Positions 9,291 through 18,833 are shown, counted from the first letter of the stretch. The stretch is 43,074 bases of DNA from Candidatus Kuenenia stuttgartensis (GCA_945877135.1 CAMCQY010000014.1:1-43074); one strand, 5' to 3'. Translations and numbers: made by a program. Notes: generated by a model from the letters alone, not told the origin.

Positions 9291-10976
9291 ATGGTCAACC
9301 GCAACCTCATTCGCGAACTTGAACTCGGAGACGAACTCGATCAGGAACTGGAACTCGCCCTGGCTGGAACGGAAGAGGGCGAATACTCGATCGGAACCTC
9401 CACGCTGGCGGTCAACTCGGTGCTCGAGGGGAAGGTGTTGCGGGTCGATGACGAGTTTGTGCTCGTTGACGTGGGCTACAAGAGCGAAGGCCACATCCCG
9501 CGGAACGAATGGGATGAGACCGAACCGCCGCCGCAGGTGGGCGACATCGTCAAGGTGCTGCTCGAGGAGTTCGAGGACGGTCAGGTCGAGGAGCAGCGTG
9601 GGCTGATCACGCTCTCCAAGCGGAAGGCGCGCCGGATCGAGGACTGGCTGCGCGTGATGGAGAGCGTTCACGAGAACGACGTCGTCACCGGCTTCGTCAC
9701 CCGCAAGATCAAGGGTGGTCTGCTCGTGGATATTTCCGGCGTCAACGTCTTCCTGCCGGCGAGCCAGGTTGACATCCGTCGCCCCGCCGACATCGGCGAC
9801 TACTGCGGTCGGGCGATCCAGTGCCTCGTGCTGAAGATCGACGAGGCGCGGCGGAATATCGTCGTGTCGCGTCGGGCGCTCATCGAACAGGAGCGGGCCG
9901 AGCGGAAGAAGCAACTCATGGAGACGCTCGAGGTGGGGCAGATCCGCCGTGGCGTCGTCAAGAACATCGCCGACTTTGGCGCCTTCGTCGATCTGGGCGG
10001 CATCGATGGTCTGCTTCACATCACCGACATGAGCTGGGGCCGCATCGGCCATCCGAGCGAGATGGTGCAGATCGACCAGGAGGTCGAGGTGCAGGTGCTC
10101 CACATCGACCGCGAGCGGGAGAAGATCGCGCTGGGCATGAAGCAGCGGACCGCCAGTCCGTGGGCGAAGGTGGCCGACAAGTATCCGGTCGGCACCGTCT
10201 GCAAGGGCACGGTCGTCAACGTGATGAGCTATGGCGCCTTCGTGAAACTGGAAGACGGTGTCGAGGGACTTGTCCACATCAGTGAGATGAGCTGGACCAA
10301 GCGGGTCAGCCATCCCAGCGAACTGGTCAAGCCGGGCGACGATGTCGAGGTGGTGGTGCTCGCCATCAACAAGGAAAAGCAGGAAATCTCGCTGGGCATG
10401 AAGCAGACCCAGCAGAATCCCTGGGAGAAGGTGGCCGCCGACTATCCGCCGGGCGCGATCGTCAAGGGCGTGGTGCGGAACCTCACCAACTACGGCGCGT
10501 TCATCGAGATCGACGACGGCATCGACGGCCTGCTCCATGTGACCGACATGTCGTGGACGCGGAAGGTGACGCATCCCAGCGAAATGCTCGACAAGGGTAA
10601 CGAGGTCGAGTGCAAGGTGCTCTCGGTCGACCAGCAGCGTCGCCGGATCGCCCTTGGTCTCAAGCAGATGGCCGACGATCCCTGGTCCACGGACATCCCG
10701 CAGCGCTACAAGACCGGCGACGTCGTGAAGGGCACTGTCACGAAGATCACCAACTTCGGCGTGTTCGTGGGGCTGGAGGACGGCCTCGAGGGCCTCCTGC
10801 ACATCTCCGAACTCTCGGAAGACAAAATCGAGAACGCCGAAGATGTCGTGAAGGTTGGCGATCCGCTCGAGGTCAAAATCCTCCGTGTCGATACCGACGA
10901 GCGGAAGATCGGCCTTTCCAAGAAGCGGGTTGGCTGGTCGAGCGATCGCGAAGCCGAGGAAGCCAGCGAGGCGTGA
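9291..10976 (+). CDS. rpsA: 30S ribosomal protein S1
   Basis: Multiple S1 repeats (GAFVDLGGIDGLLHITDMSW, GAFVKLEDGVEGLVHISEMSW, GAFIEIDDGIDGLLHVTDMSW, GVFVGLEDGLEGLLHISELS). Start at ATG 9291 preferred over GTG 9240. Confidence 0.95.
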   Translation: MVNRNLIRELELGDELDQELELALAGTEEGEYSIGTSTLAVNSVLEGKVLRVDDEFVLVDVGYKSEGHIPRNEWDETEPPPQVGDIVKVLLEEFEDGQVEEQRGLITLSKRKARRIEDWLRVMESVHENDVVTGFVTRKIKGGLLVDISGVNVFLPASQVDIRRPADIGDYCGRAIQCLVLKIDEARRNIVVSRRALIEQERAERKKQLMETLEVGQIRRGVVKNIADFGAFVDLGGIDGLLHITDMSWGRIGHPSEMVQIDQEVEVQVLHIDREREKIALGMKQRTASPWAKVADKYPVGTVCKGTVVNVMSYGAFVKLEDGVEGLVHISEMSWTKRVSHPSELVKPGDDVEVVVLAINKEKQEISLGMKQTQQNPWEKVAADYPPGAIVKGVVRNLTNYGAFIEIDDGIDGLLHVTDMSWTRKVTHPSEMLDKGNEVECKVLSVDQQRRRIALGLKQMADDPWSTDIPQRYKTGDVVKGTVTKITNFGVFVGLEDGLEGLLHISELSEDKIENAEDVVKVGDPLEVKILRVDTDERKIGLSKKRVGWSSDREAEEASEA

Positions 10977-10990
10977 TTCAACCCAAGAAG

Positions 10991-11009
10991 CCCCTGGCGG
11001 AAGCCGGGG
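10991..11009 (+). terminator. Hairpin with GGAA (GNRA-type) loop after rpsA, no U-tract
   Basis: cccctggc-ggaa-gccggggg (8-bp stem with one T:G) between convergent rpsA and the 11055 CDS. Confidence 0.45.
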
Positions 11010-11054
11010 GACTCCGGGTTTGAATATCGCCCCGCGTGACCTGCCTATTCGGGC

Positions 11055-11747
11055 TCACCGACCCTGGACTTCGACCGCCAGCACGGTGCCGATCGCTTCT
11101 TCATTCCCGAGCCCGATGACGCCGTGCAGCGGCGTGATCCGCAGCGTTCCGCCTTTGGCGATCCTGTTGGCGGCGTCGCGCGTAATCACCACGCGGCGTG
11201 GAGCCGCATACACGGTCGTGCCCTCGCTGCCGTGGGTCATCGCGGCATGGCGATGCTCGAGCGCTTCGCCGGTGTTCGGATCGATGAGATCCAGCGCGAT
11301 CAGGTCTGCCGAACGGGATCGGCCCGTGGAGCCAGGCCGTCGGACCCAGACGAGCATCCGACTGCCTGCCGGCAGCTGACGAAGATCGACGCTATCGGGG
11401 CCATTGGTGGGCGGCGGTGGGATTGCGACGGTTCGGCCAACCGGCGCGTCGAGCAGCGGAACGCTGGGCAGCGGCCGCGTGGGGGCCGGGGAGGGGGATG
11501 CAGGAGCCGTAGCGGGGGGCGGCTGGCCGGCGGACTGAGATGCCACGGCCGGGGCCGGTTGTGGGGCCTCGGTTTGCCGTGTGGCATCGAGCCCGTTGGT
11601 CACAGGCTCAGAGGGTGCCTCCGACGGCACCGTGCGGGCATCAAGAAGCCGCTGGCCGCGTTCCGCGAGCCGGCCTACGTCGCCGGTGAGCGTGAAACCG
11701 CCGGCGACGATGCCCAGAGCGGCACACTTGGCGAGGAATGACTGCAT
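11055..11747 (-). CDS. Hypothetical Pro/Ala-rich protein
   Basis: MQSFLAKCAALGIVAGGFTLTGDVG...; Pro-rich linker; C-terminal conserved-looking block VDLRQLPAGSRMLVWVRRPGS... Confidence 0.6.
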   Translation of the reverse strand: MQSFLAKCAALGIVAGGFTLTGDVGRLAERGQRLLDARTVPSEAPSEPVTNGLDATRQTEAPQPAPAVASQSAGQPPPATAPASPSPAPTRPLPSVPLLDAPVGRTVAIPPPPTNGPDSVDLRQLPAGSRMLVWVRRPGSTGRSRSADLIALDLIDPNTGEALEHRHAAMTHGSEGTTVYAAPRRVVITRDAANRIAKGGTLRITPLHGVIGLGNEEAIGTVLAVEVQGR

Positions 11748-11868
11748 GGTGCTCCTTGTTGCGAGCCGGTGGATCCGGCCCGCAAGTATGCACCGCCCAG
11801 CTTCGCTGGCTGCCGTGCGGCAGCGGCGGACGCAGGTTCCAGAGAGGCTCTCCGGCGTGTGGTGACGG

Positions 11869-12357
11869 TTATGCCTTCCGTGCAGGCGGCAACAACGCGA
11901 GCGACTCGAGCACCTGGTCCGCGTGGCCATCCGCCCTTACCGCCTTGAACACCTTCGCCACCATACCGGCGGCGTCGATGATGAAGGTGCTGCGGGCGAT
12001 TCCCATCGACTTCTTGCCGTACATGTTCTTCTCACGCCAGGCGCCGTATTTCTCGGCGACCTTATGATCGACGTCGGCCAGCAGCGTGAATGGCAGTTTG
12101 TATTTCAGGCGAAATTGCTCGTGGCTCTCGGAGTCGTCGGGGCTCACGCCCAGGACCACGGCCTTGTGCTTGGCCAGCGTGGCCTTGGCGTCGCGGAAGC
12201 CACAGGCCTCCTTCGTGCACCCGGGCGTGTCGTCCTTGGGGTAGAAATAGAGGACCACCGGCGTACCCTTGAGGCTCGACAGTTTGAGCTTCGTGCCGTC
12301 GTGCGTCGGCAGCGTGAAATCGGGAGCCTTTGAACCTTCCTCGATCCAGTCAGCCAT
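11869..12357 (-). CDS. bcp: Peroxiredoxin, bacterioferritin comigratory protein family
   Basis: GSKAPDFTLPTHDGTKLKLSSLKGTPVVLYFYPKDDTPGCTKEACGFRD. Confidence 0.93.
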   Translation of the reverse strand: MADWIEEGSKAPDFTLPTHDGTKLKLSSLKGTPVVLYFYPKDDTPGCTKEACGFRDAKATLAKHKAVVLGVSPDDSESHEQFRLKYKLPFTLLADVDHKVAEKYGAWREKNMYGKKSMGIARSTFIIDAAGMVAKVFKAVRADGHADQVLESLALLPPARKA

Positions 12358-13546
12358 GGCTATGAACTCCGTGAACGGGTTGCAGGACGATCAACGCACG
12401 CAAGGTTCTAGCCATGATGGCGACGGCCGGCCAGTGGGGCGTGATGCCGTGAGGGTGGCTCTGCTCACGCCCGTGGGACGCGGTGCTCTGGCAGTGGTGG
12501 GAGTTGCGGGATCGGGTGCTCAGGAATGTGTCGCACGGCTATTCTCGCCGCGTGGTCCGCTGCCGCTGGCCCGACGGCCCGAGGGAGCGGTCGTGTTTGG
12601 CCGCTGGACGGGTGCCGGGGAAGGGCCGGGTGAGGATCTGGTCGTCGTTCGGCGCGGGGCAGACGATCTCGAGATCCATTGCCATGGCGGGCTCGCCGCA
12701 TCCGAGGCGGTCATCGCGAGCCTCGAGCAGTTTGGGGCTGCGCGGCAGGTATGGCCAGCGTGGCTGCGGGCGGGCGGCACCCCGGAGATCGAGGTCGAGG
12801 CCCGCGAGGCCCTCGCCATCGCTGGCGGGCCGAAGGCGGTGAGGCTCCTCTCGCGGCAGTTGGCCGGCGGGCTCGAGGCGGAGATTGTGCGAGCGAAGGC
12901 GCTCCTTGCCGACGGCCGCGTGGCCGAGGCACGAGTTGCCCTCGATAGGCTCGGCCGTGCGGCACGTGTCGGCCTGCGGCTGACGCGGCCGTGGCGGGTC
13001 GTTGTGGCGGGGAGTGTCAACGCTGGCAAGAGCAGCCTCGTCAATGCCCTCGCAGGTCACGCCCGGAGCATCGTGTCGTCCGAGCCGGGCACCACCCGCG
13101 ACCTACTGGAAACGCGTGTCGTACTCGACGGCTGGGAGATTGATCTGGTCGATACGGCCGGGCTTCGGGAGGAAGGTGGTGATGACGCGGCGATCGGCGT
13201 CGAGCAGGCCGGCATCGCCCGGGCGGTCGCCGCCCGTGAGGAGGCCGATCTCGTGCTCCGTGTCGTCGATGGGCGACAGGTCGGCATGACTTCGTCGGCC
13301 GCGGTGTCGAACCGCGAGCTGCTGGTGGCATCGAAGGCCGACCTGCTCGAAGGAGCGGTCCACCCGGTCGAAACCAGCGGAGTGGTCTGGACGAGCGCCA
13401 CGAGCGGCGCTGGGGTCGCAGCACTGGCCGCGGAAATCGTGCGGCGGCTCGTTCCGGAGGAGGCTCAGGAACCTGGGCTTCTCGACGGCGGCGTGCCGTT
13501 CACGGAGCGGCAGGTGGCATTGGTGGAGGGGCTGCGCGGGCGATGA
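12356..13546 (+). CDS. mnmE: MnmE/TrmE-like tRNA modification GTPase, divergent and short at C-terminus
   Basis: VALLTPVGRGALAVVGVAGSGAQECVARLF; GSVNAGKSSLVNAL, GTTRD, DTAGLRE, SKADL. Start uncertain (ATG 12356 or GTG 12449). Confidence 0.75.
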   Translation: MAMNSVNGLQDDQRTQGSSHDGDGRPVGRDAVRVALLTPVGRGALAVVGVAGSGAQECVARLFSPRGPLPLARRPEGAVVFGRWTGAGEGPGEDLVVVRRGADDLEIHCHGGLAASEAVIASLEQFGAARQVWPAWLRAGGTPEIEVEAREALAIAGGPKAVRLLSRQLAGGLEAEIVRAKALLADGRVAEARVALDRLGRAARVGLRLTRPWRVVVAGSVNAGKSSLVNALAGHARSIVSSEPGTTRDLLETRVVLDGWEIDLVDTAGLREEGGDDAAIGVEQAGIARAVAAREEADLVLRVVDGRQVGMTSSAAVSNRELLVASKADLLEGAVHPVETSGVVWTSATSGAGVAALAAEIVRRLVPEEAQEPGLLDGGVPFTERQVALVEGLRGR

Positions 13547-13561
13547 GGTCGAGGTCGATGT

Positions 13562-13682
13562 CCTCTCGCTTGCGCTTCGGGCTTGCATGGGAGCGCGGAT
13601 GTCCTCTCGCTTGCGCTTCGGGCTTGCATGGGAGCCGGGCGGCGTGACCGCCCTTCATCCAAGCCCGCAGCGCAAGCAAGGG
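13562..13682. repeat. Dispersed inverted repeat, locus B (left, left, right; left arm duplicated with 41-bp period)
   Basis: gatgtcctctcgcttgcgcttcgggcttgcatgggag occurs twice, then catccaagcccgcagcgcaagcaaggg. Confidence 0.88.
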
Positions 13683-13712
13683 AATACGTGCGGCGTTCCC
13701 GTATCCGCGGTC

Positions 13713-15131
13713 CTACTCCTCGTCCTTCTCATCCTTCGAGCGGCCGCGGACGTAGAGCCGGATCGGCACCTCGCGGAAGGGTGTCGTCTTGCGAAGGGCG
13801 CCGACGAGATACCGCTTGTAGCCCTCCGACACGCTCTTCGGTGCGCTCGTCGAGAGCACGATCGTCGGTGGCGCGGTCTCCACCTGCGTGGCATAGTAGA
13901 TCCGCACGGGCCGCCCCCGGGGATCGGCCGGTGGATGGTTGGCGTCGATCGCCTCACGCAAGATCGTGTTGAGCTTCGCCGTCGGCACGCGTTCGTGACT
14001 CTGCCGGTAGAGCCGCTGCGCGGTGTCCACCACCGCCTTCACGTTGCGGCCGCTCGTGGACGTCACGAATGCCACCGGCGCCCACGGCATCGTGCGGAAG
14101 GTATCCCGCAAATAGTCGGCCCACTCGCCGCGTTCGACATCCGCAGCGTAGAGGTCCCACTTGTTGACGACGAACACCACCGGCTTCGCTTCTTCCATGA
14201 TCGTGTCGGCCAGTTGCTTGTCGACACGGCCCACCGGCTCCGAGGCGTCGAAAAAGAGCAGCACGACGTCGGCGCGGCGGACACTTCGCTGTGCGCGATG
14301 GGTGGAGTAAAAGTCGATGTCGGTGGTGCGGCTCTTCGTCCGCCGCAGACCGGGCGTGTCGATGGCGAGGAACGTGTGGCCGTCCACCTCGAACCGCACG
14401 TCTACCGAGTCTCGCGTCGTGCCCGCCACTGGGCTCGTGATCACCCGCTCTTCCTGGGCCAGACTGTTCACGAACGTGCTCTTGCCGACGTTTCGCCTGC
14501 CAACAATCGCCAGCTTCATCTCGGGGAGTTCGGCAGAAGGCTCCTCCTCGCCGGCCGCCGTCTCGGGCAGGTGGGCCAGGATCGCGTCAACGAGCGGCTC
14601 GCGGTTGCGGTGCTGCCGGGCGCTCACGATCAGCGGTTCGCCGAAACCGAGCGCGGCGAACTCGTGGGCATGGTTGTCGAGTTTGGCATCATCAGCCTTG
14701 TTTGCGACGAGTAGGACCGGCACGCCAATGCGGCGAACGCGGGCGGCTACATCGTGGTCGGCCGCCACCAGACCACTCCGGACATCGACGACGAACAGGA
14801 TGACCGCAGCCTCGCCCAGGCCAGCCTCGATCTGGGCGTCGATCCGCGTGGTGAGGCCGTCGGGATCGTCAAAGCCCATGCCGCCGGTGTCGACCAGATC
14901 GACCGTGCGGCCCTCCAGCGAGAGCCGCTGCACAAGCCGGTCTCGCGTCACGCCTGCCGTCGGGTCCTCGATGGCGATCCGCTTCTCGACGAGCCAGTTG
15001 AAGAGGGTCGATTTGCCGACATTGGGTCGGCCAACGATCGCGATCTTGGGAATGAACTTGAGAACCAAGGGTGCATCTCGGGCGTGTGGGGCGTTGACCG
15101 GTCTCGCCCGATCGGCGGGCGTGATCAGCAC
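13713..15131 (-). CDS. der: Ribosome biogenesis GTPase Der (EngA)
   Basis: Two G domains: IAIVGRPNVGKSTLFNWLV and LAIVGRRNVGKSTFVNSLA; DTGG/DTPG, NKADD/NKWDL. Start may instead be TTG at 15068. Confidence 0.93.
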   Translation of the reverse strand: MLITPADRARPVNAPHARDAPLVLKFIPKIAIVGRPNVGKSTLFNWLVEKRIAIEDPTAGVTRDRLVQRLSLEGRTVDLVDTGGMGFDDPDGLTTRIDAQIEAGLGEAAVILFVVDVRSGLVAADHDVAARVRRIGVPVLLVANKADDAKLDNHAHEFAALGFGEPLIVSARQHRNREPLVDAILAHLPETAAGEEEPSAELPEMKLAIVGRRNVGKSTFVNSLAQEERVITSPVAGTTRDSVDVRFEVDGHTFLAIDTPGLRRTKSRTTDIDFYSTHRAQRSVRRADVVLLFFDASEPVGRVDKQLADTIMEEAKPVVFVVNKWDLYAADVERGEWADYLRDTFRTMPWAPVAFVTSTSGRNVKAVVDTAQRLYRQSHERVPTAKLNTILREAIDANHPPADPRGRPVRIYYATQVETAPPTIVLSTSAPKSVSEGYKRYLVGALRKTTPFREVPIRLYVRGRSKDEKDEE

Positions 15132-15147
15132 GCCAGACCATCCCAGC

Positions 15148-16239
15148 TTACCTTGCCGACCGAGATTTGGTGGCTGGCACCATTTTGAGGACGTTGTCGC
15201 GGGTGACGGGCTGGATGACGCCGTGCTCGGTGATGATTCCGGTGATCAGCCGAGCCGGTGTGACATCGAAGGCAGGATTGTAGGCCCGGGCATGCTCGGG
15301 TGCTGCCGGCACGCCCAGCGGCCGCAGCACCTCGGCGGCGGCCCGCTCTTCGATCGGAATGTCGACACCCGTTTCGAGGGACAGGTCGAACGTGCTCGAC
15401 GGTGCGGCCACAAAGAAAGGCACGCCATGGGCCTCGGCAAGCACGGCCAGCCCGTAGGTGCCGATCTTGTTGGCGGTGTCGCCGTTGGCCGTGATCCGGT
15501 CGGCGCCGACGATGCAGGCCCCCACCCGGCCGGTTCGAAGCAGCTGGGCAGCCGCCGAATCGACGAGCACGGTCACGGGGATGCCGCGTTCCACCAGTTC
15601 CCAGGCCGTGAGCCGAGCGCCTTGAAACAGCGGCCGCGTCTCGTCGGCAAACACATCGAACCGCCGCCCCTGTGCCCAGGCGGTTGTGATCACCGCAAGG
15701 GCCGTGCCATCGCCTCCCGTGGCAAGCGCCCCGGTGTTGCAGTGCGTGAGCACGCCGCCCTCGGGCAGTATGGCTGCGCCGTGCATGCCGATGGCCGCGC
15801 AGAGCCGCCGATCCTCTTCGTGGATACTTCTGGCCTCAGCCAGAGCCGCCGCCGCGAGTGCCGCAGCCGAGGCGTTTTCAGGCAGGCTGGCGACAACGCC
15901 GACCACCCGCTCCACCGCCCAGCGCAGGTTGACCGCGGTCGGTCGGGCACAGGCGAGCAACTCGGCCCGGGCCAGCAGATGGGCCCGCGCCGCCTCAGGA
16001 GACAGCCCGTCACGAACGGCCTCGCCCGCCGCCACGGCCAGGCCGTAGGCGCCGGCGATGCCGATCGCTGGAGCGCCGCGGACCCGCAGCATTTTGATCG
16101 CCTCCACCAGCGTGTCGGCATCGCGACAGGTGATCCACTCGTGCCGCGTGGGGAGGAGCGTCTGGTCGATGAGTTCGAGATGACCGGCATCGGGCTGGCC
16201 GGCGGCGTTGCCATGCCAACGAAGGGAGACGGGGATCAT
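15148..16239 (-). CDS. mtnA: S-methyl-5-thioribose-1-phosphate isomerase family protein (MtnA/eIF2B-like)
   Basis: RGAPAIGIAGAYG, LTHCNTGALATGGDGTALAVI, VGADRITANGDTANKIGTYGLAVLA. Confidence 0.9.
   Translation of the reverse strand: MIPVSLRWHGNAAGQPDAGHLELIDQTLLPTRHEWITCRDADTLVEAIKMLRVRGAPAIGIAGAYGLAVAAGEAVRDGLSPEAARAHLLARAELLACARPTAVNLRWAVERVVGVVASLPENASAAALAAAALAEARSIHEEDRRLCAAIGMHGAAILPEGGVLTHCNTGALATGGDGTALAVITTAWAQGRRFDVFADETRPLFQGARLTAWELVERGIPVTVLVDSAAAQLLRTGRVGACIVGADRITANGDTANKIGTYGLAVLAEAHGVPFFVAAPSSTFDLSLETGVDIPIEERAAAEVLRPLGVPAAPEHARAYNPAFDVTPARLITGIITEHGVIQPVTRDNVLKMVPATKSRSAR
15163..15181. repeat. Solo arm of the AGATTTGGTGGCTGGCACC repeat inside the mtnA 3' end
   Basis: agatttggtggctggcacc, identical over 19 bp to 36638..36656. 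Confidence 0.85.
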
Positions 16240-17369
16240 GATGGGGAGACTTTCCCTTCCTTCGTGAAGTGCATTGGCTCGCAGGGCAGCCCAAAGGCAT
16301 CGGCTACGGCCCGATAGGCCAGATGGCCGCGGTAGACGTTCACCGCCGAGAGAATGGCGGGGCTGCCGGCCGCCGCTCTCTCCACTCCCTGCGACGCCAA
16401 TTGCAAGACGTAAGGGAGCGTGGCGTTGCAGAGGGCATAGGTGCTCGTGCGACCCACGGCGCCGGGCATGTTGGTCACGCAGTAGTGCACGACGTCGTCC
16501 ACCACGAAGGTGGGGTTGGCATGCGTGGTCGGCCGGCTGGTGGCCACACAGCCCCCCTGGTCGATCGCCACGTCGATGATCACGGCCCCCGGCTTCATCA
16601 GCTTGAGATCGTCGCGCTCGACCAGGTGGGGCGCCCTCGCGCCCGGAATCAGCACGCTGCCGATCACGAGATCGGCGCGGGCGATCTGCTCGCGGATCGT
16701 GTGGCGGTCGGAATAGAGACAGTCGATGTTCGGCGGCGTCACGTCGTCGAGATACCGCAGCCGTTCGAGGTTGGTATCGAGCAGGCCGACATTGGCGCCG
16801 AAGCCCGCAGCCACCTTGGCGGCATTGGCCCCGACGCTGCCCGCCCCGAGCACCGTGACATGGGCCGGCGCCACGCCCGGCACGCCACCAAGCAGGATGC
16901 CGCGTCCCATCTGCGGCTTCTCCAGATACTTCGCCCCCTCCTGGATACTCATCCGCCCCGCCACCTCGCTCATCGGAATCAGCAGCGGCAGCCGGCCGCG
17001 GTCGTCGCGGAGTGTTTCATAGGCCACGGCGGTGGCGCCGGTAGCGAGAAAACCCTCCGTGAGCCCTCGATCGGCGGCGAAGTGAAAGTAGGTGAACACC
17101 GTCTGGCCGGCGCGGATCAGCTTCAGTTCAGCGGCTTGAGGCTCCTTCACCTTCACGATCATGTCGGCCCGGCCAAACACCTCTTCGGCTGTGTCAACGA
17201 GTTCCGCGCCGCACGTTGCATAGGCCTCGTCGGCGAGGCCGGAACCTGCCCCGGCCGACCGCTGCACGAGCACGCGATGGCCGGCACGCACCAACTCCTC
17301 CACGCCGACCGGGAGCATCGACACACGGTACTCGTCCTTCTTCGTTTCCTTCGGGATGCCGACGATCAT
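16236..17369 (-). CDS. ald: Alanine dehydrogenase
   Basis: MIVGIPKETKKDEYRVSMLPVGVEELVRAGHRVLVQRSAGAGSGLADEAY...VTVLGAGSVGANAAKVAAGFGANVGLLDTN. Its stop overlaps the mtnA start. Confidence 0.93.
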   Translation of the reverse strand: MIVGIPKETKKDEYRVSMLPVGVEELVRAGHRVLVQRSAGAGSGLADEAYATCGAELVDTAEEVFGRADMIVKVKEPQAAELKLIRAGQTVFTYFHFAADRGLTEGFLATGATAVAYETLRDDRGRLPLLIPMSEVAGRMSIQEGAKYLEKPQMGRGILLGGVPGVAPAHVTVLGAGSVGANAAKVAAGFGANVGLLDTNLERLRYLDDVTPPNIDCLYSDRHTIREQIARADLVIGSVLIPGARAPHLVERDDLKLMKPGAVIIDVAIDQGGCVATSRPTTHANPTFVVDDVVHYCVTNMPGAVGRTSTYALCNATLPYVLQLASQGVERAAAGSPAILSAVNVYRGHLAYRAVADAFGLPCEPMHFTKEGKVSPS

Positions 17370-17411
17370 GCGGGCCTCGGGGTGGGGGTGGTGTGGTCGG
17401 GCAAACCCGCT

Positions 17412-17492
17412 CCCATCCAAGCCCGAAGCGCGAGCGAGGGACGGCGTGATCCGAGACCCGGATTTCCCTCGCTTGCGCTTCGGGCTTGGATG
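17412..17492. repeat. Dispersed inverted repeat, locus C (arms in opposite order: right, 25-bp spacer, left)
   Basis: cccatccaagcccgaagcgcgagcgaggg ... ccctcgcttgcgcttcgggcttggatg. Confidence 0.85.
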
Positions 17493-17513
17493 AAACGCCT
17501 CAGCCCGGGTTCG

Positions 17514-18833
17514 CTACGCGATCTTGTAGCTGGACGGCATCGGGGGCGGGTAGTTGCCGTCCTTGTCGGGCATGACCGGCGGCGTCGCATCCCACGACAG
17601 CTTCTCCGGCATCGTGCGGAAGTTGCTCTTCAGCAGGTCGCTGTAGCTAACCTGCTTGCCCGTGTAGGTGGCCGTCCTGCCGAGCACCGATGAGAAGCTC
17701 GACGTCGTGCCGTAGTAGGCATTGTTGAGCGGCTTGTCGTTGCGGATCGCGTCCTGCAGTTCGTCGTGCTCGACCTGATAGGCATTCGCGGCCTTGCCGT
17801 CGTACTTCCAGAGCACCTTGCCCGCGTGATCGGTGATCTCACCGATCTTCACGTAGCCCTTCGTGCCCTGGAATTCCTCGTTCACGCGGCCGTCGCCGCC
17901 GGGAAACTGCCGGCACTGGCTGGCGATCCGCACGCCGCCCGGGTAGGTGAAGTTGACCGCGTGGTGGTCGTAGATCTCGCTGGGCTGATTGGCAATGCGA
18001 TTCTGCTTGCCCCCCACTCCGTAGGCCGTTTCGGGGAGTTTGTCGAGGAACCAGTTGGCGACGTCGATGTTGTGGACGTGCTGCTCGCAGATGTGGTCTC
18101 CGCAGAGCCAGTTGAAGTGGTACCAGTTGTTGACCTGGAACTCCATTTCGGTCATCTCGGGCTTGCGGGGGCGATACCAGATGCCGCTGCCGTTCCAGTA
18201 GACCTGACCGCCGATGATGTCGCCGGCCAGACCCTCGCGAACGCGGGCCAGCGTCTGGCGATACTTGTCGTCGTAGTGTCGCTGCAGGCCGACCACGACC
18301 TTGAGCTTCTTTTCGTCAGCGAGCTTCGCCGCCTGAAGGCAGAGGTTGGCGCCGAACGCATCGACGCAGACCGGCTTCTCCATGAAGACGTGCTTACCCG
18401 CCTTGATCGCCTCTTCGAAGTGGAAGGGACGAAAGCCCGGCGGCGTGGCGAGGATGACCAGGTCGCAGTGCTCGAGCACCTGCTTGTAGCCGTCGAGTCC
18501 CTTGAACTGCCGATCCTCCGGCACCTCGACCTTGTCCTTCATCGACTCGACCGCCTTGAGCGCGCCCTTGATGCGGTCGCCGAACGCGTCAGCGATCGCC
18601 GTCACTTTCACGTTCGAGCCGGGCACGGAGAGCGCCTGCTGGAGAGCGCCGGTGCCGCGGCCACCGGCCCCGATGAGGCCGACGCGGATGACGTCTGCCG
18701 AGGGCGACTGGGCGTGCACGGCACGCATGCTGGCCTGCACTCCGGTCAGCGCGGCGCTCGCGATACCGGCAGCCTTCAGGGCATCACGACGCGACAGGGG
18801 GCTCGAGGCAGAAGGCTCGCGGGAAGCGGACAT
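17514..18833 (-). CDS. Gfo/Idh/MocA family oxidoreductase, Tat-type signal
   Basis: SRRDALKAAGIASAALTG Tat-like leader; VGLIGAGGRGTGAL nucleotide binding; AGKHVFMEKPVCVD motif. Confidence 0.9.
   Translation of the reverse strand: MSASREPSASSPLSRRDALKAAGIASAALTGVQASMRAVHAQSPSADVIRVGLIGAGGRGTGALQQALSVPGSNVKVTAIADAFGDRIKGALKAVESMKDKVEVPEDRQFKGLDGYKQVLEHCDLVILATPPGFRPFHFEEAIKAGKHVFMEKPVCVDAFGANLCLQAAKLADEKKLKVVVGLQRHYDDKYRQTLARVREGLAGDIIGGQVYWNGSGIWYRPRKPEMTEMEFQVNNWYHFNWLCGDHICEQHVHNIDVANWFLDKLPETAYGVGGKQNRIANQPSEIYDHHAVNFTYPGGVRIASQCRQFPGGDGRVNEEFQGTKGYVKIGEITDHAGKVLWKYDGKAANAYQVEHDELQDAIRNDKPLNNAYYGTTSSFSSVLGRTATYTGKQVSYSDLLKSNFRTMPEKLSWDATPPVMPDKDGNYPPPMPSSYKIA

Noticed and set aside
9216-10802. 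528-aa ORF on - strand
   Set aside because: Antisense to rpsA; the His/Asp-rich repeats mirror the S1 repeats.
13562-13682. Possible CRISPR-like array
   Set aside because: Only two direct copies plus one inverted copy, no uniform unique spacers, no cas genes; belongs to the dispersed inverted-repeat family.
14317-16317. 666-aa ORF on + strand
   Set aside because: Antisense to der and mtnA, no coherent domain signal.
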